NCBI GenBank assembly: GCA_014218235.1
Contig: CM024756.1
Span: 76,940,152 to 77,004,151, forward strand
Direction: 5' to 3'
Source of the DNA: Colocasia esculenta
Taxonomy: Eukaryota; Streptophyta; Magnoliopsida; Alismatales; Araceae
Length of the DNA: 64,000 nucleotides
Part shown: positions 29,673-41,210 of the stretch, piece after piece
Position numbering within the stretch: the first letter of the stretch is position 1
Layout: each line of letters begins with the position of its first letter
Translations under genes and position numbers: made by a program
Notes under the pieces: model-generated
Database searches by the model: none
What the model was told of the DNA's origin: nothing
The model's input: the letters and a program-made list of their open reading frames with translations, nothing else

Positions 29673-32600
29673 TGGTAGCCCTTTTAACTACATAAAAACT
29701 CAAATAATGGAAATAAATAATTTTCATAATATCAGAGTATTTAAAACATACGTATCATTATCGTATGTTCTAAAACACATCGGAAAATTCCGAAAAATTA
29801 TAAATCAACCTAAATATTATTACTAAATGTTTCACAAAGAAATTTGTGCCAAGAAAATCAGATTAGCCAAGTTTAAAGTGTTTCGCGACTTATTATCTAA
29901 TTCATGAATAAGTCGTAAAATCATTATCACACGTACGTGGATGAGTCAGAAAATTAAATAAAAATCATATATGGACTTCAATATATCCTCTAATGACCCA
30001 TCAAGGAATTTGGTTCAATAAAAATCATTTGGGCTAGGTTTAAGTTATTGCGACGATTATCTAAATAAGGAACAAGTCGGAAAACCGTTAACACGGAAAT
30101 ACGACGCAATCAAAAATTAAATAAAAGTATGGGGGGACTTCCAACATTATATATTGATGACCCATTATCATAATTGGGCCATGGGCAACATTTGGCCCAA
30201 AAATCAAATAAAGCTAGAAATACATAGAAATTCGTAACCATAAATAAGCTGAAATTAAAAAGAGGCAATTAGAGTTGAAATTGGGATGCAATCATGCATT
30301 CATGGCAACCCAAATTCATGCCTAACTATGAGGGGAGGTTTCCTAATGCCTCACACACTCAAAGGGAGAGGAAATCATCAAAAATAGGAAACCAAACATG
30401 CCAATCCCGAAACCCTCCTTTTCCTAGTTATAATAGGACTCCTAAACACCATGGCTACTTAAATACTCTTCACCCAAACCCTAGAACGAATTTAGAACTT
30501 GCTAGGGTCGTGTGGAGGAGCTCTTGGTGGCTGAGGAGCTGTGGAACGACCACAAGAAGCCGTTCTTCTTCCCCTTCTCATCTGCTGCGACCTCCACAAA
30601 CCACTCTCTTGAAGTCGACCAAAGGTAGGTTTTCTCAGGCCAAATCATAACATATCCTATACCAATGTGTAGAGAATCAAGTTAACTTTTATTTCCCACT
30701 GGTTTCATCGAATTTCATTTAGTAGATTTTGAATTATAAGCGTTTTGCCAAAGTCGCGCACTGTTTGAGTTTTTCCCGTTCTTCTTATTATTCACACGAT
30801 TTGAGACCGAATTAGACTGAATCATCAACATCAAAGTTCTTCTACATGGAGTCACGATCATCTTTCATGTTCAACGTTTTGTCTAAACCTCTTTATTTAG
30901 AGAGTTATGAACCCCGTAAGAGAGTCATGCATAATACTGTGTTTTTTCGGTTTGCAGTTAGCCTTAGGTTCTTCCTGTTTTGCTCGATATTTAAGACCGA
31001 AGTAGGTCAGGCATCCAACATGAAAGTTCTTTTATTAGTCGATATGGTCATCTTTCATGTTAAATGTTTTGCTTAAATCACTATTTAGAGAGTTATAACT
31101 TCGTAATAGAGTCATGCAGTGATACGCGTTTTCTGGTTGCATTTAACTTTCACTTCTTCATGTTTTTTCACAAGGTTCAAGACCGAATTAGGTTAAACCC
31201 CAACAACAAAGTTCTTATACTAGTTGTCCTTGTCATCTTTTATGTTAGACGTTCGTCCAAATGTCAGTAGATCTCATGTTACAAGTCTAAATGTAAGTCA
31301 CCAGGAAGTCATGCATGTTTAGGGCTTTCCCACATTCTTCCTGTATTCATCAATTAGAGACCGATTCAGACCCAGCCCACAACACAAAAGTTCTTCCAAT
31401 AGATGTCCTGACATTTTCTATGTTGTGAGTTTTGTCTAAAGGTCAGCATATAGAGAGATATAGGCGTTTCATGAATCACCCTGTGTCAAATCATGGTAGT
31501 CTGAACCAAGAGCATGTCAGTCCATGTCGGACTCAGGCGCAGACCCTGTGAATGCGACGGCCCGATATGTCGCATTCTGAGGTCGGGTCGCGACAGTACC
31601 CCTGTCGTGTTCTGGTTGCGACAGTACCCATGTCGCCTTCTGCCTGCCTGATCTGACGACCCGTCGCCTTCCTTATAAGCCCATGTCGCAATCTCAGAAC
31701 TTTACCTGAAACCACGTGTTTTCATGCATAGTTTTCTTCCGCATATGCCCAAGATCTGTTTAATATGATATTACTGTGTAAGTTGCATGCCTTGGGTCTG
31801 AGCATTACATGATTGTTATTTAATGACCTAAAAAGTGTTTAACCCATTTAAAAGCTTTAATTACATGAATGCTATTCTAATGCTCCTTAAATGTTATGAT
31901 CCATTCATGTTTCTTGTGATTTAATCTTCCTACTGTTCTACCATTTTTAAATGATAAGAGTTATCATAAAATCTTGCAAACCATGATGAGTTAAAGTGCA
32001 TAGTTTTATTCCATGTTATTTGTCAAGTGCTTCTTGCGAGTTTGAGACCGATGGTTTGAGAATTGAGACACGCGTACCGCACTACACACTAGCACTGTTA
32101 GGTAGCCTTTTCTTGGGAAATTGGAAACTCTCTACCGGTCATTCCGAATCGGTAGACTAGCGACCTTTCACCAGGCCTCCGTAAATCTCCTCTGACCATG
32201 GATTCCCACATGGCCGACGAGTTGGTTGTACCATTGAAGTTCCCTGGAGATAGCGTGCACTTCCTTTCTCTTCTTGATCTCGTGAGTGTGACTTACAAAC
32301 TAGACTAAAGCCATTAATGTAAACATTGAACGAAAGTATAAATCGTACCGTTATGTTGCGAATTTATCTCTTGATCATTGTTATCATGAAATCATGTTCA
32401 ATTTAATTATTACTTCTTCTCATCATCATCATGAACATGACATTACACATGCATACTTATTGAAACTCTCATTGGCCATTATAAATGACTGTGGGTATCT
32501 ACATTTAAAATTTAAGTGAGATGCTGACAGGGCACGGCGTGTGTCCAAGGCTCAATCTAGCCCCAATGACGGCGAGTCATAGATATACTGTTAACCATGG

Positions 32601-33463
32601 GGTATAATGATTACTGGCGTTGCATCTGCGCTGGGAAAATCGTGCGTGCTTGTTGAATGATAGATACATACCACATACACGTGTCCTGGTGTACATTCTT
32701 GATGGATCTTTTCTTGGTGTACATTAGTGTCTACGTGCCTGATTAGTGTTACTTGATCGTGCTTGTGAAATCTGGCTTGCTTGCTTGCGTGATATGGCCA
32801 TCCTGCATTTAATACAATTAGTGATATCCTGCGTTCTTGACATCAATTGAAATCTTGCGTGCTTGTGCCAAGTGATCTATTGCTAGTTCTATCTCGTTCA
32901 CCAATCTTGTTCTATCGTAAGCACTCTCTCTAGCTTGTTTTATATATCATGTTTTAACGAGTTTTATTATTCGTATTTGCATATCATTCATCGTACTTGC
33001 CTAGTTCTAAAATGTTAATCACTTATATCATTGCCCGCACATTGAGATATAAATCCTACTGGCTAGTTTGCTCATCCCCTACTTTTACCCAATCTAGGTG
33101 ACTATGACATTCAAGAAGAAGAGCAAGCCGAGGATGGGAATGCGTCCGAGTGAAGAGCGTTCCAATTATGAGTCTACCTATAGTAGTTTATTTTGAGTGT
33201 TAGATTCTTGTAGTAGGGAGTGAGGTATTATGTACTTTCTTTTTTTTATTGAGTCTTAGTCCTGTAATAGTTTCCACTTTGAAACAATATTGAGATTTGA
33301 ATACAATTTATACTGAGTTTCAACATATGGCCCTATTATGATGTTGTGTTGATACACATTTAGTGCGTGCTAGCTAGAGGCTTATTTGCCGACTGTTCAC
33401 ATCTCGGGATATCGACTCGAATTATTCGAAATAATATCCGCTGCGTAATTCTCGGACGTGACA
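29673..33463 (+). repeat. L2 5' LTR
   Basis: About 3,791 bp. The start is TGGTAGCCC where the partner has TGTAGCACCCC, so its first bases are altered; it ends ATTCTCGGACGTGACA. It includes a TTAAATA-like promoter region (about 30460), a run of diverged 150-bp-scale segments repeating AAAGTTCTT and CATCTTTYATGTT (30830-31440), a CpG island (31545-31690) and a block shared with T1 (about 32140-32240). Confidence 0.93.
31545..31690 (+). repeat. TGTCGC/GCGACA island in L2 5' LTR
   Basis: TGTCGC or TGTCGT six times and GCGACA/GCGACGG three times in about 145 bp, in AT-rich surroundings. Partner copy at about 36915-37070. Confidence 0.7.
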
Positions 33464-33469
33464 GTTTAG

Positions 33470-33481
33470 TGGTATCAGAGC
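33470..33481 (+). other. L2 primer binding site (tRNA-iMet)
   Basis: TGGTATCAGAGC, six bases after the LTR end, the same spacing as in T1. Confidence 0.92.
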
Positions 33482-33700
33482 CTAGGAATACCAAATAGGA
33501 TATGTCTCAGGAATAGGAGATACCTATGGAACCTAGGTCATGGAAATTAAATACAGTACCTGGTGAGAATGGGTAGATACTGGTAATATGTTAGAAGAAT
33601 TAAACACTCCTACCCATTGAACTCTTAAAATAATCTAGAGACATTAATTGGTTTCCATCCTTTTTCTCAAGAACCCTCATAACTCTCTCACTCAACAGCA

Positions 33701-34650
33701 ATGGCTCGTAACCAATGGCAAGCTATGCAAGAAACCGTGGCTGGGTTGACTCAGGCCCTGCAAAATGTGGTTCAGGCTGGGAATCAAGCTGGAGCTGCAA
33801 GGAATGGAGCCGGTGATCTGCACCGGAATTTTAGGTTTAAACCCTCCTCGTTTCTCTGGATCCCCTGACCCAGACGAGGCAGAAACTGGCAGGAAGAAAT
33901 AAAAGGATCTTCCAAGTAATGCAATGCACTAATAGGGAGAAGGTGGTACTGGCCACTTTTCAATTTACCAAGGATGCCCGAGCATGGTGGAAGGCCACAT
34001 CGGCCCACCTGCCAATATAGCTGAACTGGAATGGGCTGAATTCCTGGAGATATTCCGGGGAAAATATTTCTCTGAGAGAGTGAAGGAGAAGAGAGCGCAG
34101 AATTTGCCGCACTGAAGCAGAAGGGATTGTCTGTGGCTGAGTATGAGGCTCAGTTCGCGCGTCTTGCTGTGTATGCCCCACATCTGGTGGGAACGGAAAG
34201 ACTTAAGGCAAACCGATTCATGGATGGGCTCAGGCCCATGTTCATTGAAAGGCTCGGACCACACAACATTCAAACTTACACTGAGATGGTCCAAAGAGCT
34301 CAGCTGGTAGAAGACACTATGGCTAAGGTGGAAGGCATGAGGGGGAAGGACATCTCAAAGCCGACCTTTATAAAAGGGGAGCAGTCGATACAACTGGAAC
34401 TTTCCCCAATAACAACATAATAACTACAACAACAAAAGGCCAACCACTGGGAAGGACTATGGCATGGAGAAAAATCAAGGTAGAAGAAACAAAGACGGTG
34501 GAATATTGTAACTTTTGCAACAAGCCTGGGCACCAAGCGGACATGCTGGAAGAAGGCCGGGCTTGCTTACGATGTGGGAGTCATGAACATCGTATCCGAA
34601 CTGTCCCATGCTAAAAGACCAAGCTGGAAGGAACCAAGGAGTGGTAAAGC
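33701..34650 (+). pseudogene. L2 gag remnant
   Basis: Starts ATG at 33701 (MARNQWQAMQETVAGLTQAL), 220 bp after the primer site. It continues in several frames with FQVMQCTNREK, LATFQFTKDARAWWKA, GLSVAEYEAQFARLAVY and NRFMDGLRPMFIERLG. Two zinc knuckles lie at about 34505-34615 (CNFCNKPGH, then CLRCGSHEHRIR), with their last Cys lost to frameshifts. The longest open piece is 34127-34420. It ends near a GGCTTCCGGAAGGAGG-like context where T1 goes on to its protease. No intron-like insert interrupts the capsid part. Confidence 0.83.
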
Positions 34651-35028
34651 GTCAGGGACGGTGAATGCAATGACGCAAGTGGAGCTTCCGGAAGGAGGTA
34701 TGATTGTTAAACCCATAGATTGATCTTAAGATGCTTTTCTTATAAGTACATTTCTAAGTGGGGGAGATCATTAAGGAGAATTTAGAAAAAGAATAATCTA
34801 GTGTTATACCCTAGTTCAACTGGAGGATTAAGATGGAGTTATAACAACTGTGAAAGGAAACATGAGTGGAAGGAACCAAATGAATAGTACTGGTGGCTAT
34901 AGGTGTAGATGTTTGACTAGCATCCACGATGTTGAAACAAGTTAGAGGAATTAAATCCGAAACGACCTCAAGGATCATAACTTTCAAAATCCAATTAATG
35001 ATCAATGAATTTGGGACCAAATTCTCTT
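34651..35028 (+). other. L2 internal spacer where pol is missing
   Basis: About 380 bp of AT-rich sequence without recognisable coding content between the end of gag and the polypurine tract. It contains a second purine tract TAAGTGGGGGAGA (about 34755). It marks the site of the pol deletion. Confidence 0.6.
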
Positions 35029-35039
35029 AAGTGGGGGGG
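35029..35039 (+). other. L2 polypurine tract
   Basis: AAGTGGGGGGG directly before the 3' LTR at 35040. Confidence 0.88.
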
Positions 35040-38000
35040 TGTAGCACCCCGAAAATTTAACTACATAAAAACTCAATAAATGGAAATAAATAATTTCCAT
35101 AATATCAGAGTATTTAAAACATACGTATCATTATCGTATGTTCTAAAACACATCGGAAAATTCCGAAAAAATTATAAATCAACCTAAATTATTACTAAAT
35201 GTTTCACAAAGAAATTTGTGCCAAGAAAAATCAGATTAGCCAAGTTTAAAGTGTTTCGCGACTTATTATCGTAATTCATGAATAAGTCGTAAAATCATTA
35301 TCACACGTACGTGGATGAGTCAGAAAATTAAATAAAAATCATATATTGGACTTCAAATAATATCCTCTAGACCCATCAAGGAATTTGGTTCAATAAAAAT
35401 CATTTGGGCTAGGTTTAAAGTTATTGCGACCGATTATCTAAATAAGGAAACAAGTCGGAAAACCGTTAACACGGAAATACGACGCAATCAAAAATTAAAT
35501 AAAAGTGTTTGGGGACTTCCAACATTATATATTGATGACCCATTATCATAATTGGGCCAATGGGCAACATTTGGCCCAAAAATCAAATAAGCTAGAAAAT
35601 ACATAGAAATTCGTAACCATAAATAAGCTGAAATTAAAAAGAGGCAATTAGAGTTGAATTGGGATGCAATCATGCATTCATGGCAACCCAAATTCGTGCT
35701 AACTATGAGGGGAGGTTTCCTAATGCCTCACACACTCAAAGGGAGGAGGAAATCATCAAAAAGGAAACCAAACATGCCAATCCCGAACCCTCCTTTCCTA
35801 GTTATAATAGGACTCCTAACACCATGGTTACTTAAATACTCTTCACCCAACCCTAGGAACGAATTTAGAACTTGCTAGGGTCGTGTGGAGGAGCTCTTGG
35901 TGGCTGAGGAGCTTTGGAACGACCACAAGAAGCCGTTCTTCTTCCCCTTCTCATCTGCTGCGACCTGCACAAACCACTCTCTTGAAGTCGACCAAGGTAG
36001 GTTTTCTCGGCCAAATCATAACATATCCTATACCAATGTGTAGAGCATTAAGTTAACTTTTATTTCCACTGGTTTCATCGAATTTCATTTAGTAATTTTG
36101 AATTATAAGCGTTTTGTGCCAAATCGCACCTTTTAGAGTTTTTCCCGTTCTTCTTATTATCACACGATTTGAGACCGAATTAGACTGAATCATCAACATC
36201 AAAGTTCTTCTACTGGAGTCACGATCATCTTTCATGTTCAACGTTTTGTCTAAAACTCTTTATTTAGAGAGTTATGAACCCCGTAAGAGAGTCATGCATA
36301 ATACTGTGTTTTCGGTTTGCAGTTAGCCTTAGGTTCTTCTGTTTTGCTCGATATTTAAGACCGAAGTAGGTCAGGCCTCCAACATGAAAGTTCTTTTATT
36401 AGTCGATATGGTCATCTTTCATGTTAATGTTTTTGCTTAAATATCACTATTTAGAGAGTAATAAACTTCGTAATAGAGTCATGCATGATACTGCGTTTTC
36501 TGGTTGCATTTAACTTTCACTTCTTCATGTTTTTCACAAGGTTCAAGACCGAATTAGGTAAACCCCAACAACAAAGTTCTTATACTAGTTGTCCTTGTCA
36601 TCTTTTATGTTAGACGTTTCATCCAAATGTCAGTAGATCTCATGTTACAAGTCTAACATGTAAGTCACCATGAAGTCATGCATGTTTAGGGCTTTCCCCG
36701 TTCTTCCTGTTTTTTTCAACAATTAGAGACCGATTCAGACCCAGCCCACACACAAAAGTTCTTCCAATAAATGTCTTCGACATTTTCTATGTTGTGAGTT
36801 TTGTCTAAAGGTCAGCATATAGAGAGATATAGGCGTTTCATGAATTCACCCTGTGTCAAATCATGGTAGTCTGAACCAAGAGCATGTCAGATCCATGTCG
36901 GACTCAGGCGCAGACCCTGTGAACGCGACGGCCCGATATGTCGCATTCTGAGGTCGGGTCGCGACAGTACCCCTGTCGTGTTCTGGTTGCGATAGTACCC
37001 ATGTCGCCTTCTGCCTGCCTGATCTGACGACCCCGTCGCCTTCCTTATAAGCCCATGTCGCAATCTCAGAACTTTACCTGAAACCACGTGTTTTCATGCA
37101 TAGTTTTCCGCATATGCCCAAGATCTGTTTAAATATGATATTTACTGTGTAAGTTGCATGTCTTGGGTCTGAGCATTACATGATTGTTATTTAATGACCT
37201 AAAAAGTGTTAAACCCATTTAAAAGCTTTAATTACATGAATGCTATTCTAAGTGCTCCTTAAATGTTATGATCCATTCATGTTTCTTGTGATTTAATCTT
37301 CCTACTTTCTACCATGTTTAAATGATAAGAGTTATCATAAAATCTTGCAAACCATGATGAGTTAAAGTGCATAGTTTTGTTCCATGTTATATTGTCAAGT
37401 GCTTCCTGCGAGTTTGAGACCGATGGTTTGAGAATTGAGACACGCGTACCGCACTACACACTAGCACTGTTAGGTAGCCTTTTCTTGGGAAATTGGAAAC
37501 TCTCTACCGGTCATTCCGAATCGGTAGACTAGCGACCTTTTCACCAAGGCCTCCGTAAATCTCCTCTGACCATGGATTCCCACATGGCCGACGAGTTGGT
37601 TGTACCATTGAAGTTCCCTGGAGATAGCGTGCACTTCCTTTCTCTTCTTGATCTCGTGAGTGTGACTTACAAACTAGACTAAAGCCTTAATGTAAACATT
37701 GAATGAAAGTATAAATCATACCGTTATGCTACTGAATTTATCTCTTGATCATTGTTATCATGAAATCATGTTCAATTTATTATTACTTCTTCTCATCATC
37801 ATCATGAACATGACATTACACATGCATACTTATTGAAACTCTCATTGGCCATTATAAATGACTGTGGGTATCTACATTTAAAAATTTAAGTGAGATGCTG
37901 ACAGGGCACGGCGTGTGTCCAAGGGCTCCAATCTAGCCCCAATGACGGCGAGTCATAGATATACTGTTAACCATGGGGTATAATGATTACTGGCGTTGCA

Positions 38001-38840
38001 TCTGCGCTGGAAAATCGTGCGTGCGTGTTGAATGATATTGAATATAATACATAACCACATACACGTGTCCTGGTGTACATTCTTGATGGATCTTTTCTTG
38101 GTGTACATTAGTGTCTACGTGCCTGATTAGTGTTACTTGATCGTGCTTGTGAAATCTGCTTGCTTGCTTGCGTGATATGGCCATCCTGCATTTAATACAA
38201 TTAGTGATATCCTGCGTTCTTGACATCAATTGAAATCTTGCGTGCTTGTGCCAAGTGATCTATTGCTAGTTCTATCTCGTTCACAATCTTGTTCTATCGT
38301 AAGCACTCTCTCTAGCTTGTTTTATATATCATGTTTTAACGAGTTTTATTCGTATTTGCATATCATCATCGTACTTGCCTAGTTCTAAAATGTTAATCAC
38401 TTATATCATTGCCCGCACATTGAGATATAAATCCTACTGGGTTAGTTTGCTCATCCCCTACTTTTACCCAATCTAGGTGACTATGACATTCAAGAAGAAG
38501 AGCAAGCCGAGGATGGGAATGCGTCCGAGTGAAGAGCGTTCCAATTATGAGTCTACCTATAGTTAGTTATTTTGAGTGTTAGATTCTTGTAGTAGGGAGT
38601 GAGGTATTATGTACTTCTTTTTTTTATTGAGTCTTAGTCCTGTAATAGTTTCCACTTTGAATACATAAGTTGAGATTTGAATACAATTATACTGAGTTCA
38701 ACATATGGGCCCTATTATGATGTTGTGTTGATACACATTTAGTGCGTGCTAGCTAAGGCTTATTTCCGACTGTTCCATCTCGGGATATCGACTCGAATTA
38801 TTCGAAATAATATCCGCTGCGTAATTCTCGGGACGTGACA
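35040..38840 (+). repeat. L2 3' LTR
   Basis: 3,801-bp partner of 29673-33463, TGTAGCACCCCGAAAA to TCTCGGGACGTGACA. Over the last 460 bp I see roughly ten one-base or short indels and only a few substitutions against the other LTR. Confidence 0.94.
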
Positions 38841-38845
38841 AATTC

Positions 38846-39118
38846 CATTATGTATTTGTTGAGCAAGCAATAGGAGAATCTCTCTGTTCTTCAGTTGCAG
38901 TTGAATTCATTGATGTCAAGTTCGATGGTTTGACTGATGAAGTCAAACAAATCAAAGATTTTCAATTGGTGTGCCAACAGGGCACTTCTCGGCCATCAGG
39001 GCCTTCTTCCTCTCAGCAGCAAGAGGAACAAGTTCATGTTCAAGAGACTCAAGTACCAGAACCTGAAGAGCCAGTACTTGAACAACAACCAGTGGAAGAA
39101 AAAGAGCCTGAATCATAG
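38846..39118 (+). pseudogene. X: acidic Gln/Glu/Pro linker after L2
   Basis: Removing L2 and one AATTC copy joins the CAATTC codons before it to CATTATG after it. The frame from 38846 is open to 39116: HYVFVEQAIGESLC, then a PEEPVLEQQPVEEKE-type acidic repeat. This shows that L2 split a formerly continuous region. Low-complexity Gln/Glu/Pro composition continues to about 39360 in shifted frames. Function unknown. Confidence 0.55.
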
Positions 39119-39360
39119 GCAGAGCAGCATCAGTCAGTGAAAGATCAATCCCAGCAGGTTGAACATCAACCTAAAGAGCAGAAGGACCAAAGCCAGAACC
39201 TCAAGAACTATCTATTGTAGTTTTTCAACAAAAAGTGAGCAACAGGAAATTTTAGAGAAGCCTCCACTAGCAGCAGCAGCAGAAGTTGAGCAGAAGCAGA
39301 AGGAACCCCACAAGAGTCTAGGCCTAAGAGATCCCTTGAAGATATTTCCAAGCCCAAGGT

Positions 39361-40260
39361 CAAGACCTTCAAGAGGAAAGTGAAGAGAAGACTGATAAAG
39401 ATGGTGAACCTATATTCCCTTCTCCTTCTAGGCCAACTCCACCTATTCCAACTCCCTCTATTGAACTCCCTCCAGAGCCTAAAAAGCCCACACCATCTCA
39501 TCCTCAACCTACTGCACCCTCTGCACCTACTTCCTCCTCTACTCACATTCCTCCACCATCTGCCTCATCGGATCCTCCTCCACTTGCATCTATTCTAGGG
39601 AATCCATTCCACCAGGACATAAAATTCCAAATCTACCCTATGAAATACCAATTTAAACCTTCCAAAGCACACATTCCTGTTCTACATACTCAACCTCCAC
39701 ATTACTTTTCTTCTCTTCCCACTGCTACCAAATCAGGAAAGTCCCTCCATTTAGCTGAAATTCTTCCTAGCATTCAGCTTTCCTCCTCCCGTGGACCCAA
39801 GTTGGGAGACAATCCTTCCAAACTTTTTCCTCCCTTTTGGTATGCCTTCATCTGTCATTCTGAGCATTACATGAATTTTTTCAGAGAATATCTTTCTATT
39901 AGAGCATTTCTTGAAGTCCATGAAATGCCAGGTTTCACATGTGAACACTGGCTTCCCACTCTTCTTCGCACTACACAAATCTCAGTGGATGAACTTCGCC
40001 TGATTTCTCAAAAATGCCATAGCCTAACTCCCAAAGAATTCCTTGATCTCTACCCTGAAGAAGCTGTCAGATATCAGGAGTCCCAATCCAGGAACCAATT
40101 CTTAGATGTCCAACTTCATTTGAGTCTGAGGTTCTATGATCTGTTTGGGCTCCTCATCAGGGATTCTCAGGCCAAGTATAACCGCATGAAATCATTCAAC
40201 TTTGAAAGATTCAAGCTTGGATTGCCTGATGTGTCTAAAGGCCAATGGGAAATCTTCTAA
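39361..40260 (+). pseudogene. X: unknown accessory reading frame, N-terminal part
   Basis: About 300 codons open: an acidic lead (EESEEKTDKDGE), a Pro/Ser-rich stretch (39420-39600), then a folded-looking part from about 39640 with FPPFWYAFICHSEHYMNFF, MPGFTCEHWLPTLL and LSLRFYDLFGLLIRDSQAKY. I cannot name the family. No protease, integrase or polymerase motif is present, nor a clear signal peptide or membrane segment, which argues against an envelope-like protein. It stops at 40258, with continuation in another frame. It sits where SIRE elements have an extra frame, between the coding region and the 3' LTR. Confidence 0.55.
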
Positions 40261-40952
40261 GAGGCCAAAGAGAAATCATTCCCTCCATGACTGTGGCTTT
40301 ACCATCTGGACTATATCCATCCGTCTTAGGAACTGTTGCTCATAGAAGAGACTTTGCTGAAGCAGTCTTCAACAGATTCATTAGGATTGCCAGTAGATTC
40401 AAAATCAAGTACAAACTGAAGTTGTCTTTTCAAAGATTTGTGTTTCTATAGCTTTCCAAGAATCCTCATCACTTATTAGACTTTCAGTTGTGTTTTACTG
40501 AGTCTGAAAGATTCTCCCTTGATCAGTGGGCAGCTGCTTACCTTACAGATCCCACTGAGTGTGAGAAAATGAAGCTTTCTCCCTATGAGTTTTTGTCCAA
40601 AAGTCTCAAGGACTTAAAGAAGAGCATTGGTCATAAGTGGGCACAAAGGTACTTAGTGTATTATCAAGCCAAAGATGCAACTGTGACCAGAGGCTTGCAC
40701 TGGAACATTACAGTCTATGAATTTCTTCATCTTGCAGCCTCTAAGAAGTTTGTTCACCTTAAGTATCGTCTGAGCAGGGACAAGTACCACACCAAGATAG
40801 GCTGGTACCATAGGCGCCACATCAAATCTCATAGGAAGCTGCCCACCTCCAGTTCTGACTATAATATTAACTCTGCCTTGTTTGATAATTTCTTCCTTGA
40901 AATGAGAAGAAGCTCTAGGACCTTCTCAAACCATACCTGCTCAAATTCCTGA
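40261..40952 (+). pseudogene. X: unknown accessory reading frame, C-terminal part
   Basis: Two pieces (40245-40451 and 40488-40952). The last has FSLDQWAAAYL, SPYEFLSKSLKDLKK, KWAQRYLVYYQAKDA and a YRLSRDKYHTKIGWYHRRHI segment. The same order (EFLELN, TWVKRYKVYMAMKQ, GRDEYGTFVEAQRQLHIH) is encoded on the minus strand in element A at about 47420-47830, also next to its 3' LTR. Conservation across two diverged families suggests the protein was once under selection. His/Arg/Tyr-rich end; function unknown. Confidence 0.55.
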
Positions 40953-41196
40953 TCTTTGTACTTACCTAGCTCCTTATCTAGGTCTTAAACACTATGTTCT
41001 GTATTTATTTTTCAGTTTCTGAATGCAGTTATGATCTTTCTTCCCTGCTTATTTCATGTTTTCCTTGTGGTTTGTTACCCTTTCTGTTAATGCCACAAAG
41101 GTGGAGAAAGAGGTAAGCTAAGAAACTAGAATATCATCTAAATCTCAAAAATTTTCACTGTTTTTCACTGTCTATTTTAAAGTTTTTGTCATTAAC
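40953..41196 (+). other. X 3' untranslated spacer
   Basis: AT-rich sequence between the end of the unknown frame and the polypurine tract. No features beyond a GTTTTTGTCATTAACAAA context typical before SIRE-type purine tracts. Confidence 0.5.
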
Positions 41197-41209
41197 AAAA
41201 AGGGGAGAA
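41197..41209 (+). other. X polypurine tract
   Basis: AAAAAGGGGAGAA-type tract followed at 41211 by the LTR start TGTTGAGCAAC. Confidence 0.85.
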
Positions 41210-41210
41210 T

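Larger units (their letters stand above)
29673..38840 (+). mobile_element. L2: gag-only Ty3-gypsy element with 3.8-kb LTRs
   Basis: A 9,168-bp element with perfect AATTC duplications (29668-29672 and 38841-38845). Two LTRs of about 3.8 kb flank only 1.6 kb of internal DNA: an iMet primer site, a gag remnant with zinc knuckles, and a G-rich polypurine tract. Protease to integrase are absent; the break lies just before where the protease would begin. The gag resembles that of T1, and the LTR shares a block with T1, so L2 is a non-autonomous derivative of a related chromovirus. LTR differences are mostly one-base indels, so it is a young insertion. Confidence 0.94.

Noticed and set aside
39361..40952. 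Envelope-like protein of X
   Set aside because: Location suits a SIRE envelope-like frame, but I see no signal peptide or membrane segment, so I call it unknown.
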